Shown here: positions 10,897 to 22,067 of the stretch, piece by piece
Layout of the letters: every line of letters begins with the position of its first letter
Numbering within the stretch: position 1 is the first letter of the stretch
Assembly (NCBI GenBank): GCA_963556145.1
Contig: OY744472.1
Span: 992,001 to 1,056,000, forward strand
Length of the DNA: 64,000 nt
Reading direction: 5' to 3'
Source of the DNA: Hygrocybe punicea
Lineage: Eukaryota > Basidiomycota > Agaricomycetes > Agaricales > Hygrophoraceae
Program-made: the position numbers and the translations under genes
The notes under the pieces: model-generated
What the model was told of the DNA's origin: nothing
Databases searched by the model: none
The model's input: only the letters and a program-made list of their open reading frames with translations

Positions 10897-12112
10897 TTAA
10901 GAATAGTAAGAATCTACGAAACCATATTTCCAACAATCACCATCATTGAAACAGAGGATACCACGAGCATGACTTCTCGGTAACAGCTCTTCAATATCAC
11001 CCAACTGCAATCTCCCAACATAGAATAGTCCAATTTTCCTCAGTCTGGAGAAGTGGGGTTGCGCTAAGATCGTGTCTAGTCGGCTCCAGTTGAAGAGTTC
11101 GGGATTATCAGGGACATGATACGGCAGGGATAATGCAACCTCCTCCAGGTGATTGGAGTTGATCTGCGACAGCGTTTCCGTGACCCATTCAGTCTCACCG
11201 CACCTCCAACCGAAATGGATGAATCGCAGCCTCGTATGGCTCAAGTCAAAAGGAGCATCATTATTATCGTCTAGAAAAAAAAGGGTGATAGATTCAGTGA
11301 AGGCCGTGGTGGATACTTGAACCAAACAAACCGTTGCATTGAAAGCTTATCCTCTCCAAAGTACCAGCGATGTTCTGCAGGAAATTTCTGCTAATGGTTT
11401 CTGTCTTCGGACAGATCTCTAACCAGTAAGCGCGTATAGCAGGAATCTTCTCAAATGAGAGAAGCCATGTCAAGATCTCCTCCATGAAACTCTTATCGAC
11501 ATCCAGATCCTGCAGGTCGCAAGGCGGTAGCGGTAATGAGACATGTCCGTCATCGTCTTCGTAGTCAATGTAGCTCATTCGGAGGGTCCGCAGAGATGGG
11601 AATGCGCAAATGAATTTGATGACATCGGAAGAGTAGTCGAAGTAAGGTTCATTAATCGACAAACAGACGACGTTCGAAAACGTGGTGGGAAGGATTGGTG
11701 TGTGAGAGGGTATTCTGAATATTTCAAGTAACTGGATTCCAGTCATATGGCCAAGGACTTGTCCCAACTCCCGTGCGCCCTCGGTCTCGTAACGCGGACA
11801 CTCTAGCCCAGATATATAGAGATGACGGGTGAATGGAATGATTGAAGGATGAGACTCCGCGAATCGTATGAAGCTCGGCAAATAGGATGTGTATAGTTGA
11901 AGCAAGGCAAATAGATGGGTACGAGACGAGTGTAGCCAAGATTTGCAAACAAGACTGCAGGTGGAAAGTGCTTTCTTGTCAGAGTGTAATTCGTCAATGA
12001 TGGCATCGAATAGTTCTTGGGGAAAGCGGGGGGGCGTTGCGATCATCGGGTGTCGTTTACTCGTCTGTCGTAGGAAGACCGAATTACTTGCTCCGGAAGG
12101 GAAGAAACTCAT
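10897..12112 (-). CDS. F-box protein, two exons
   Basis: F-box proteins act as substrate adaptors of SCF ubiquitin ligases. The start at 12,112 opens a 389-aa reading frame. The F-box is near residues 26-65 (FPQELFDAIIDELHSDKKAL, then STCSLVCKSWL), with Leu/Ile-rich sequence behind it as in the fungal F-box/LRR-like families. An intron at 11,271-11,316 (46 nt, GTATCC...TTTTTTTTCTAG) joins ...CNGLFGS to NDNNDAPFDLSHTRL in frame. The second exon ends at 10,897. No internal stop was seen, so the gene looks intact. Such genes form large, fast-evolving families in Agaricomycetes and the target cannot be predicted. A second Met 22 codons downstream is an alternative start. The gene lies in a G+C-richer island with two other minus-strand genes. 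Confidence 0.85.
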
Positions 12113-12258
12113 GGCGGTCGCAGTACTAGGAAATTGAAATCGTTACCATGTTTGTTACATTACGTGACTTTTCCTCTTCTTTCACGACTACATTCAAGTA
12201 CTCATCGTCGCAAGCTTGCGATAGAAATCAGCTCTCCCCTTTGCCTCAGCCGCCCTCT

Positions 12259-13147
12259 TTAACTCAAGCAAATCCTGATAATCTTGTTTTCCTTCGTACC
12301 CTTCCACGCTGTTTTCTCCAGCATCTCCCACCATTCTCCTTGCAGAGGGTGGTTAGGCGCTCCGGCGTAGCCCCAAGGTTTGGAGGTCAGCGGATACTAT
12401 TCGTAAAGGACGTCGGCCATGGACGGATGCACAGCGCCAACAAAATGTACAATCAGGGCCTTCTCCCTCATATCCTGCAAGTCGAGGCCACTATGCTTAG
12501 GATAGTAGACTTCGGCAGAGGTACCTAATCCTTGGGCATTCCATTTGAGCGGAAGTTCGACCCAGTGTCCCCTGAAATACGTGTTCAACGTATCCTGATC
12601 AACAAACTGATGACCGAGCATCGCCCTTGCCACTGGCCTGATCGATTCTTTTGTCTCCATTGCCCTGATCTTTACGAGATCGAGCAGGAGTACGCCAGAA
12701 TTAAAGTATGGGCCCTCCCTCCACCCCATCGTGTCCCATTGGATAGCCCACGTCGCGGACGGTGGCCAGAGCTTGACCCGCCAGATCCGTATCCCAGAGC
12801 TCACGCAAGTCGCCCCGCACAAGGGTATCTGCATCCAAATATAACACCCTGTCGACAGGGAGGACCAAGAACATGTCCAACCGACCCAACGCTGCCCGGC
12901 TGTGACTCTCAGCAAGGCTTCCAGCTGGAAGTGGCACAAAGCACAGTGTCACGTCCTCCTGTTGAATCGGAATTGACTGTAGGAGGCGGTCTTTGTCTGT
13001 TTCCGATAGATGGCAATCCATGATATAGATACAAATGTGCCCAGGCGTACGCTAGGTGTCGCTGCGAATAGTGACAACGCCTGTCATCGCGTAGGCGGAA
13101 TCGAATGACATGGCGATTCTCACTTCTGCAACGATCTGGTCTGACAT
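12259..13147 (-). pseudogene. Glycosyltransferase family 8 (glycogenin/galactinol-synthase-like), broken
   Basis: GT8 enzymes transfer sugars from UDP-sugars with retention of configuration. The minus-strand reading starts at 13,147 with a VRIAMSFDSAYAMTGVV strand, then has IYIMDCHLS, FLVLPVDRVLYLDADTLV with the metal-binding DxD, RGDLRELW, then YFNSGVLLLDLVKIR, FVDQDTLNTYF, LPLKWNAQGL and KALIVHFVGAVHP, and ends with KPWGYAGAPNHPLQ and GEWWEML. Length of about 296 codons and motif order fit the family. Three lesions are visible: an in-frame TAG after VTIRSDT (near 13,052), a one-base frameshift in the G-rich stretch near 12,700, and an in-frame TAG after ADVLYE (12,397). Both TAG codons sit where Gln (CAG) would fit. 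It begins about 150 bases from the F-box gene start. Confidence 0.8.
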
Positions 13148-14673
13148 GGCCAGCGATTGGATGGGAGTTTTTGAACAAACCTATCTCAGTCGGTGCTAGC
13201 GGCGATAATACTGCCCTCGTGTTGACCCGACCCGATGCGTCTTCCTATGACTATCGCACTCATTGACAACCTGTTATCAAGGCCAGCCGCCTGACTTTAA
13301 CGTATCATGTTTTGCTCCATGATAGACACACTGCGGACTCGACCGTCTGGATTGGAGGCTACTTCACGACTTGAAGCTTCACGAGCCGTAATACTGTCGA
13401 GCCATAAAGTCACCCATCTAATAAGGTCACGCTGCACTCATTGCGTCGACGACCCTTGCGTGCCAGGCTCGTTGGGAAGCAGATGGAACACCGGTGACAA
13501 TAGTGACAATGTGCATTTTCACTTCACTCTTGTCCAAGTCGTCGTGGAAGAACTTTCTACTCAAAGACTTCAAGCTTCAAGTCATAGGATCATTCTACCA
13601 CGACATCTGGTCATGGATTAACTTGTCAGACGCGGCCCACGGATACTGGCCACTGTGCATCGTCCCCTTGAACTTGCTTGATGACTGAGACCACCATCCG
13701 ATTTTTTTTTGCTTTGATTTGCTTGAGTAGAATTCTGCGGGGACCTCGCGTTCGGACTAGAGCAACTGTTTCACACCCATTGCTTCTCCTAATCATGGGT
13801 CTTCCACGTCCCGTACGTACTTGTCGCTCCTGTGATGACCTCGTCATTTACCCTTGTTGTAGTGCTGGTGGTTTATCATAAGCCTTTTCGTCCACCGCTG
13901 GGTCTCGATTTATTTTCTCAAATATCATGTATTCATTCACATTGGCCATTAATCACGTCTGACTACTTGCTACCTATCACTTCGAAGCCGCCCTGTAACG
14001 GCCACATTGCCCGAGGCGAGAGCTAATGAAGTTTTGTCAGGACCCTTTCGGACTGGTGACTATGGTCAGATAACCTTCCGACTGTCAATGGATGTCCTAA
14101 CTTTGAGCTTCCAGCTCCCCTTCCGTGTGACCTTACCTTGCCACCCCATGATAAAGCGACAGTGAGTGGAGATGGGCACCAAAGCACAGCGAATTTACAG
14201 GAATCGCTTTATCGCTTGGTCTTCCAAATTCAACGCAACCTCCGTTGCGCCATGCTCATCGCCCATGATGGGAACTAGGTGACGAGTGGCAGGACTGCGA
14301 AACTGCACTAGAGGACGCAACTGGATCAACGAGAGCGGCTGGATTGTGTTTGCAATGACGACGTTTACCGGAAGCTGTTAAGTTTGAACAACCTGCAGGT
14401 CCGAGCAGGCGCATAAGCTACTGTATGAGGTCCGAGGATTGGTATGAAGGGAAAGACCACGATGAGTGAGGGGGAATCACGCAATGAGTCGCCCAGAGTA
14501 AAGTCTTAGGTGTGGACGGAGCATTTTTTTTCCATCCTCCGCATCATGTCGTGTGTACCCATTGTAAACGATCAACGTTGCAACCACTACACTACGTGTG
14601 GCCGAATGGCACAAAATATCCTTCAATTAAACATTTCGGCAAAGTTTAGACTTGGAACGTAACCCAATGAAGG
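13148..14673. other. Intergenic, no gene recognised
   Basis: About 1.5 kb without a convincing reading frame, splice pattern or repeat. The composition is similar to the flanking genes. It probably holds the upstream region of the GT8 pseudogene and the 3' region of the FAD oxidase gene. A weak tRNA-like A-box on the minus strand near 14,590 was examined and rejected. Confidence 0.4.
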
Positions 14674-16639
14674 TCACACACGACAATTCAGGCTCTGGTC
14701 CCAATCTTCCGATCCCACCCCTTCCGCGACAACAAACAAGTCTGCAGGGTCATATCGCCGCTTGATTGCCTTGAGATCTCCGTAGTGCGATCCGAAGAAC
14801 GTCTGCTGTGGATTTGACTCGTACAGCGATGCCTTCCAAAACACTTGCCCTCAACACTGGAGCCGACAACTTCAAGAACCGTATACTCACCTCGTTTAGG
14901 TAGGACCCAGCACCAGGAGCCAGAGTTGATATCGCCTTCAGGTCCTGCTTAAGTTTGGCCCGAAGGTTGTCGATGTCAGGTTCGGAAGTGCCTTCTGGCC
15001 AAGTCGTAGCTACAATGACATGGGCAAGTGCCGTTCGCCAGGCCGGATTGAGACCCGCTGAATCAGGATCAACTTTTGCCACAGCACCACCTGCAACGAG
15101 TCTGTGACCAAAGAAGACATCAGTGTCACTCATGAATGCGACGGGGAAAAAAACGGACAAGTAACCGGCATTGACCTCTGCCAGAATCTTTCCAACCCCC
15201 TGGTAATTATTGACGACCAGATCTCTGGGAAATAATCGTGAACCCATCTCAAAATTTGCCCCTGTCAAGAATGGAGGTAGGAGTCCCTTATACCACGCAT
15301 GCCACGAATCAAAAGGCAAAGTGAATGCAGTTGTGATCTGTAGTCCCTCGGAAGCCAGACTGTTGGCATAAGCGACGAAAGGGTCCCAGGATGCGTTTGC
15401 TTGAGCCCAAGAGATGTTTGGCGCGATGGTAATGGATGAGAACGTGTTTGAAATGAGCGAAATGTACCCAGCCCAACCAGCGTCCGATAGAGACGGGCTA
15501 ATGCGGATAAATTCTGTTGCCAGTTTCGTGTGAGTGGAATGATTGGTAGAACTGGCGACCATCAGCTGCGCGATGAGAGGCGTAGGACCATGAGTCTTGT
15601 ATGTGGCAGCTATTACGATACCGTAGGTGCCACCCCCGCCTCCCCGGAGAGCCCAGAAGAGGTCCTGATGAGTGTGGGAGTTCACAATGAGAAAGTCCCC
15701 ATTGGCAGTCACCACAGAGAATTCAATAACGTTATCGACACCTAGCGCAAGTGAGTTTCGATGGCAGATAATCATGAGTCGACACATAGACCATATGCGG
15801 TAGATAATGTTGAATGGCCTCCGCCGAGCACCCACCCTCCAGCAGCCCCAACGGTGTCGCACCCTCCGCCGACCAAAACACGCCCGTGAGTATTGATCGC
15901 ATCGTAGGCGTCACGCCATTGCACGCCAGCACCGACAGTCATTGCTTGTGAATGTTGTGGTGTGAATAAGTGAATTGGAAGCGAGTATGAGAAACAATCG
16001 TACCTTGGTATGTCTCCGTATGGGGAGCACCGTGCGGGACAAAAGTATCATTGTAAACAATGTCCTTGAAATTATGTGTCCAGATCAAAAAGCCCCCCCT
16101 GGCTGTACTACGACCTAGATAGTCATGGCTAACAAAGATGAAATAATGAGACGAGGTCAACGGACAAGAACGTACCCTGTACTCTTGACAACTACGCGAA
16201 GGTTGTGCTTTGTTGCAAATTTGACCGCAGCTTGCACATCGCTAACCGATCGAGCATCAACACCAATCACAGGAATGTTTCCCTGTTCGCAAGATGCACC
16301 GATGGTAGTGTTCAAAAAACAAGCGTCGAGAGTTCCGTTGGGGAACGTGTAGGTTTCGAAATTAGGCGACTGCATCGAACCAGGCTGAGCGGCGCGCCAG
16401 ATTCCATCTGTGGTACGCTGCTGGACTATGGTGCAGTCCCCCGATGGGTTAGAGATCGGGTAACAAGCAGATTCTGGAGGCGTTGGGTGAAGGAAAGGCT
16501 GAGATAGTTCCGAGGCGAGGCCAGCGAAATCGGAGGCGCTGGGCCAGCATGGATCGCTGGACAGGCACCGGCAACCCTTTCGCAACGCAAGACCAGAAAA
16601 CGCCAAGGAGGCAATGAACAGGACTGTTTGCTTGATCAT
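14674..16639 (-). CDS. Secreted FAD-linked oxidoreductase (berberine-bridge-enzyme type)
   Basis: Flavin oxidase of the PCMH/BBE class, which oxidises sugars, alcohols or alkaloid-like substrates with O2. Five exons join in frame: 16,639-16,176, 16,128-16,004, 15,944-15,792, 15,741-14,891 and 14,832-14,674, giving 583 aa. Introns are 47-59 nt with GT..AG ends. The start MIKQTVLFIASLAFSGLAL gives a secretion signal. The FAD domain shows VVVKSTG-HDYLGRS (His156) and VGGGCDTVGAAGG (Cys225). This His/Cys pair matches bicovalent flavin attachment in the family. WALRGGGGGTYGIV follows. The C-terminal BBE motif YDPADLFVVAEGVGSEDW is complete. No lesions are seen. The substrate is unknown. An upstream in-frame Met exists, but the signal peptide favours the chosen start. 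Confidence 0.92.
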
Positions 16640-16987
16640 GGGACTTTCACAGTGAAGGTAAGGGCACACTTCAACGACCGTAACGTTATGATGACTCAAC
16701 GAAGAGTAAACGTTTAAACAGGCCCCGCATAGCTCCACGCTTTTGTGCCGCTACGTGTGAACAAGCATGCCCATGGACGACTGACTTCCGAGTCGATGTT
16801 CCACTCGAGATTACTGGAGGCCCGCATCAGGAAACCGAGGAGAGCCCGGCATCAGGAAAACATGGAGACCATGGTAAGGCCTGGCGGAGTTGACAATTGC
16901 TAATCAGCTGTCCACCCTTTCTTACCTTGACACAGAATTATTTTAGGCTTAGCTCATGTAATATCATCCTGGTAAATGAATAACTCA
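16640..16987. other. Upstream region of the FAD oxidase gene, nothing recognised
   Basis: Divergence zone between the oxidase start and the foldback element. No motif stands out. A stretch near 16,945-16,985 resembles 17,884-17,930 (AGCTCATGT...TCATYCTGG), so the two may be remnants of a common repeat flanking the MITEs. Confidence 0.3.
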
Positions 16988-17613
16988 CACTGGAAAATAA
17001 ACAATTTCAGCTGTACTGACAACTGGACCAAAACTAATAGTTTCAATAAACTAGTTAGCCAAGCTCAAATGGGAATGAAAATCATTAGAATAGGAAGTCC
17101 TGGAACTAATATGTAAACTAATGAAATCAGTATTGTTTTTGGAGGTACTGAAATCAATACCTAAACTAACCTGAAATGGTAACTGAAATATTTATTTTCG
17201 GGACTATTGTCAGGATATCCAAAACTATTGTTTTCAGCAGTGTCCTGAAACTCAATAGGAAACCTTAGATTTCAAGGTGCCCAATCTCATAAAAATAATG
17301 TCTTCAGGGCTTCTGAAATCTAAGGTTTCCTATTGAGTTTCAGGACACTGCTGAAAACAATAGTTTTGGATATCCTGACAATAGTCCTGAAAATAAATAT
17401 TTCAGTTACCATTTCAAGTTACCTGAATTATTTAGTTTAGGTATTGATTTCAGTACCTCTGAAAACAATACTGATTTCATTAGTTTACATATTAGTTCCA
17501 GGACTTCCTAATCTAATGATTTTCATTCCCATTTGAGCTTGGCTAACTAGTTTATTGAAACTATTAGTTTTGGTCCTGTTTTCAGTACAGCTGAAATTGT
17601 TTATTTTCCAGTG
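16988..17613. mobile_element. Foldback MITE with arms of about 290 bp
   Basis: CACTGGAAAATAAACAATTT at 16,988 is matched, reverse complemented, at 17,613, and the two halves stay complementary almost to the centre (around 17,290). For example, TTTCAGCAGTGTCCTGAAAC on the left pairs with GTTTCAGGACACTGCTGAAA on the right. The 626-bp palindrome has no coding capacity. The target duplication is unclear. The terminus (TCACTGG-type) resembles that of the MITE at 41,791. Confidence 0.8.
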
Positions 17614-17624
17614 ACTGTTGTTAC

Positions 17625-17761
17625 TGTACTAATTCGTTCAATTCGCCAGTCACGTGTCACACAGATTTTTTTTGACACCGGATTTAATTTTTTCTCAATT
17701 TTTCAGATTTATTGGGTGTTTTCACACAGTCACGTGCCAGCGAATTGAACAAATTAGTATG
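17625..17761. mobile_element. Short MITE with TA target duplication
   Basis: The left end CTAATTCGTTCAATTCGCC and the right end, reverse complemented CTAATTTGTTCAATTCGCT, enclose about 130 bp. Both ends are flanked by TA. This is the pattern of a Tc1/mariner-type non-autonomous element. It lies 12 bp from the end of the foldback MITE. Confidence 0.65.
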
Positions 17762-18232
17762 TTACCCTTTCAGTGCCGGAATGGCAACATTTTATCATTT
17801 ACTGGCATAATGATATAGCCTTTGTATGTCCTTATCATAGTGCAGCAGCATTCCTTGCTGGGATTACAATGGCCTGGCATTAATTTAGAATAAGCTCATG
17901 TGAATTCATTCTGGCCAATAAATATCTATTATTATTTCATTAGAACCTTATCAGACCACGGCAAATCAGCACGTTGAACTTGTAAATGGATTTCCAAAGT
18001 CATCACTACTAGTACTACCGAGGAACTGGTGGAATTACTCCTGCTCTAGTTCAGTGCCTTCTTCCTTGGCTAGTTGTGCCCCCTGCCCTCCGCCTCCTCC
18101 CATCTATCTAACCAATGACCAACTCAGATAACTTGCGCAACAGGCTGAGCTTCTCCTATTTCCATAAGAGCATGATCAGCTAAACTGCAAAAGGACTTGA
18201 GAATCCCTACGTCTTTCATTTCCTTGTCTAGT
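17762..18232. other. No gene recognised
   Basis: AT-rich sequence without long frames between the small MITE and the LTR element. Confidence 0.4.
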
Positions 18233-18237
18233 ATATC

Positions 18238-19907
18238 TGTTACGTTTCCAGCTCCGCTTCCAACCCCGATGCCCATTCCGATACCCACCATGACGATTCT
18301 GCACTGCACACCTTCCTTTTTCATTTCTTTTTGTCCTTTGTCTTCTTTTCATTGTCATTGTTTCTTCTTTTGGACATCCTTGTATTTTCTTGTTCTTGTT
18401 CTCTTCTTTCCCTTCTTCTAGAACAATCCAGACCGACCATGGACATATCCCACGTGACCTTGCTGTACCCGAATAGTCTCCTTGCCGACGGACATCATTG
18501 CTATTGTCTTTTCCCTTGCCCTGACATATTGTTGACTTCATCCCACGACAAACCGATTTACAATGGCTGTACTCCCAACACAGCTAATTACCGTAATCAT
18601 CATTGGCAGCATCGCCATCACCTTCCTGATCGGTTTTTACCTTGTTATGATCTATCTTTGGCATCGGCACCGAAACCCTTCCGCCATCGATACTTCCGAC
18701 TTCCACCTCGACAATATATCAACACGTAATTGACAATTGCCATTCTTGGATATATGGTTTCCACTTTCGTATTCCGCGCCTACCATTATCCTCCCTGACG
18801 ATCCGACGACATTCCTCACCTGCTTGAGCACTCTGAACAATCCTCGATCACACGACAATTCACTGTTCCCTCCAAGCCGACCATCGCCGAAGCACATACA
18901 TTCAAACTTCGACCATAGACCACACGACTTCCCAATACAGTGACCCGACCCCTATCGTTTATTGTTCACACGACACCGCTTCAATGCAGTACCCGACGAC
19001 TTGTTCCCACAGCTTGTCACCTGTGCCATGACTCGACACCTGGACCCACATTCCTTTATCCATTTTTATCCATAACCTTGTTACCTCCCACATTCATTTA
19101 CAACGATACCCTTTCTTGGATGATACCAACATCAGATGGACCCTATTGTTCCATGAACAGGACAAGACACCGCTCCTCGACACGTCATCAACACAGACAT
19201 CGTCATCCGGTACAGCTTATGCTGTTCACATGTCTGATCTCGACTAGCCCACCGTCCTTGTTGGTTTTCCTTCCGCACATTCCTTTGTTTTCTTTCATGC
19301 CGACTTTGCTGTTACATCCACACCACCTCAAGACATTCCCTTCACCAACCCCACACTGGACGATACCCATCTTTGACCCGACCGTGCAACGCACTTGCCA
19401 AACTGCGCACTTGCCTGTTACAGCAAGTGTAGACCCCGAATTGGCAATTCTGCATGTCACATGATCCGATGACAAATCATCCGAGTCATCCGGACCTCTT
19501 CTATCCTCAACGACACCCGGGCCTCCAGTTGGATCGCGAGAACATCGACATGAGGACGCCTCATGTACGCCTCATGGTGAACACATGGTAGAGTTGGACA
19601 TGTTGTGGCTTCATGGTTGTATTCCTATTTACCTCCCCTCAAGACCAGCCACTATATGTACTGTTCTTGTTGTTGGTTCGGACTTTTTCTTCTTTTCCTT
19701 TCCTTACGTTTAGTCTGGTTCTTGGGGCAGACCCCCTTATCTTGGGTAACCCCCACGGTTCGCAATGACATTGTACCATGAATCCCCCCTCTTAGCAGTG
19801 TTGTCTTAGCTATAAGCAACAATGAAAACTGCTGTCCTCTCCTCTGGAATCCGATCCCTAGTTAAGTTGATTGTTGCCGGAGCCCGCTGTAGAAGCGATC
19901 CGTAACA
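18238..19907. repeat. Left LTR (1,670 bp)
   Basis: Starts TGTTACG and ends CGTAACA, a 7-bp inverted terminal repeat typical of LTR ends. Long Pro/Ser/Thr-rich open frames inside (for example 18,940-19,464) are repeated exactly in the right LTR but show no protein motif. The unusual length leaves room for promoter and processing signals, none of which can be assigned. Confidence 0.9.
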
Positions 19908-20883
19908 AAAGACTAAACGTTTCCCAACTCCCCCAACATTCAACTTTCGACATGAACGAACGAACCCCCTCCTCTCTCCCGAATCTCTCCCTCGTCCTCC
20001 CCTACACCCTCTCCCTCTCCTCCTCCTCTCGACTTTATTCATCCCTAAACCCTGACCCCACACAAATGGACGAACGAATGATGCTAGCCTGTTACTGACA
20101 CAGACCTGAAATCTGTTGATGTACACTAGCCACCTGAACCCCGAATGATTGTTGAATACTCCGAATGGTCAACCTCAAGACTGCCGCCCTGCGAATTATT
20201 TATGGTTTATCCATAATAATTGCTCAAGCCCAATCCTGGAACCCAAATCGTAATAAACCCCTGACTAACGTCACCACTGTCACTCCGATACCTTGATATG
20301 ATAATTACGACATGAAATGATGCAATGGACAAGACTTGTCATTGCCCCAGATGTAGAAGGACACTGCTAGACAAACCAATCACTTTAGGTATCCCACCTT
20401 TCATGATTCAAATATGTTTTGGTTGTACCAGACATATTACGACTCCCTCGCCCTAGACAAACCGAAATCAATAAATCCTTCAAACCGCCTTCCTAGCCTT
20501 CCTTCCACCTCCTCCCCCCCATCTCCTCACCAAATGCAGAAAGCCCAGAGAAAGCCAGTATGCATATGAAACCCCGAATCCTGTGATGACTTGTACATGT
20601 AACAAAGAGAAGTGGTTGATCTTAGTAGTCTGTTGGAACAGATGAAAGGGGACCCTCTTTGTTTAACATGGATGAACAAACGACCAAGACTATAATGATT
20701 GTCATGAACGGAACACATATGAAATACCACTCCTTACCAATTTGGATAGCGTGGATCGGCATATCAGGTGATATCCCGCTACACACCCTCTTTTTCTAGA
20801 AGTTTGATCCCCGATCATACATACGAATCCACGAGGCAACCAAGACCCTGGTACATGGATCGATCACTGGAAACTCCGACACG

Positions 20884-21357
20884 ATGCTGACAACGAGGCA
20901 TGGTAATTACCGAAGACGGAAAACTTCTTTAAACCACCCACCTGTCGTCACCCTGGCCAACCTCTGCCCTCCAGGCCATCCCTACCCGTGGCCTGCCCGT
21001 CGCTGGTGGCAGTGTGATCTTGCCTGGTTCCCCCTCAACCGACCTGACGACTGGGTCGACTACATCAGCTGGAACGATCCTCGCATTCCTCACCTCGTCT
21101 TCCTTCCACGATCCGTGACACCGGTCCTTGACGAATTACACCGTCTCCTGGGTGGTCTACGGATCACTGAGCAAAGAAATCGTCGAAGCCAATTCCTCCT
21201 CCAGCGTCTCCAATACATTTTGGACGAGGAACTTCCTCATCATCGACTTGTTGTTCGCATCCCCGCTCCTCATCTTGCACCCGTACCCCAGAATCATCGT
21301 GACACACATATCGTCCAGCATCCTCGACACCGTCCCCACCGTCGACATCGACAATGA
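20884..21357 (+). CDS. Uncharacterised ORF 1 inside the LTR element (157 aa)
   Basis: Opens with MLTTRHGNYRRRK and continues with CPPGHPYPWPARRWWQCDLA and WFPLNRPDDWVDYISW, then a helical stretch (PVLDELHRLLGGLR, QFLLQRLQYILDEELPHHR) and a basic His/Arg-rich tail. Its TGA stop overlaps the ATG of the next ORF in ATGA. I do not recognise a family. Tryptophan/proline richness and the absence of retroviral motifs argue against gag. Expression is unproven and a competing frame (21,128-21,385) overlaps, so it may be spurious. Confidence 0.4.
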   Translation: MLTTRHGNYRRRKTSLNHPPVVTLANLCPPGHPYPWPARRWWQCDLAWFPLNRPDDWVDYISWNDPRIPHLVFLPRSVTPVLDELHRLLGGLRITEQRNRRSQFLLQRLQYILDEELPHHRLVVRIPAPHLAPVPQNHRDTHIVQHPRHRPHRRHRQ

Positions 21358-21845
21358 GTCTCGACGTACCCTTTATCTTCGATGATCTGGACAATGAGCT
21401 ATATTTTGGTGCAGTGAACATTTGCGGTGAAGAACATCCGACTCCTCCCATTGATGACTTTGATGCGTACATGGACAGTCTCACAGATCTCCCGACACCC
21501 CCTCGAAAAGTAACCCACCGACTGCATATAGAGATGGATGATGAATACCGAGCATGGTTGTATTCTCCACCTCTTGTCTCGCTCCAAACCCAGTCACGTC
21601 GCCGCTCTCCACTTCTTCCCCAATCCCAGAAAAAGAAACTCGACCGTGCACACCGTTCTGACGGCCATAACATGCAGAACAAACGCTCGAGACATGGGAC
21701 CAAAGAACCCGATTATCATCGTCATGCCTTATTTCGTGCAATGCATGAGCGTATGGTGAAGGGGAAGGAGAATGACATCCATGGATTGGATTGGAGATTG
21801 ATGTTGTTTGTGAAAGGATACACCCCTGTCATGTATGATTCATAG
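21354..21845 (+). CDS. Uncharacterised ORF 2 inside the LTR element (163 aa)
   Basis: Begins at the ATGA overlap with ORF 1. The N-terminal 60 residues are acidic (MSLDVPFIFDDLDNELYFGA, PPIDDFDAYMDSLTDLPTPP). The middle is basic with a KKKLDRAHRSDGHNMQNKRS stretch that could serve as a nuclear-localisation or nucleic-acid-binding segment. The C-terminus is HALFRAMHERMVKGKENDIH followed by GLDWRLMLFVKGY. No family is recognised. The sequence looks more protein-like than ORF 1. ATGA termination-reinitiation or a spliced fusion of the two ORFs are both possible. Confidence 0.45.
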   Translation: MSLDVPFIFDDLDNELYFGAVNICGEEHPTPPIDDFDAYMDSLTDLPTPPRKVTHRLHIEMDDEYRAWLYSPPLVSLQTQSRRRSPLLPQSQKKKLDRAHRSDGHNMQNKRSRHGTKEPDYHRHALFRAMHERMVKGKENDIHGLDWRLMLFVKGYTPVMYDS

Positions 21846-21987
21846 AATGGACTTTCCCCTGTATGTAAACGACCTCGACATTATTTACACCAACAAAAAC
21901 ACCCAGAAGAAGAAACAGAATACCCAGAAACAGAAGAGAAGAAACAGAAATGGAATGGACAGATGGAACATGACCATAGAGAAACAT

Positions 21988-22067
21988 GTAGCAGGTTCTC
22001 TCACCAGCTATACAAATAAGAGACGAAGTAGCAGGTTCTCTCACCAGCTATATAAATAAGAGATGAA
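21988..22067. repeat. Two tandem copies of a 40-bp unit
   Basis: GTAGCAGGTTCTCTCACCAG followed by CTATAYAAATAAGAG occurs twice back to back inside the LTR element, downstream of ORF 2. The TATAYAAATA part resembles a TATA box, but no transcript is known. Confidence 0.7.

Noticed and set aside
14545..14625. tRNA-like A-box on the minus strand (TAGTGTAGTGGTTGC)
   Set aside because: The first 25 bases resemble a tRNA D-arm, but the anticodon loop has eight bases, there is no B-box (GGTTCGA) and no matching acceptor 3' strand.
16943..17930. Similar sequences at 16,943-16,985 and 17,884-17,930 flanking the MITEs
   Set aside because: Similarity (AGCTCATGT...CTGG...AAT) is too short and imperfect to claim a target duplication of a larger element.
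18940..19464. 174-codon ORF in the LTRs (repeated at 23,670)
   Set aside because: Pro/Ser/Thr/His-rich without any motif; present only because the LTR is long and free of stops in that frame.
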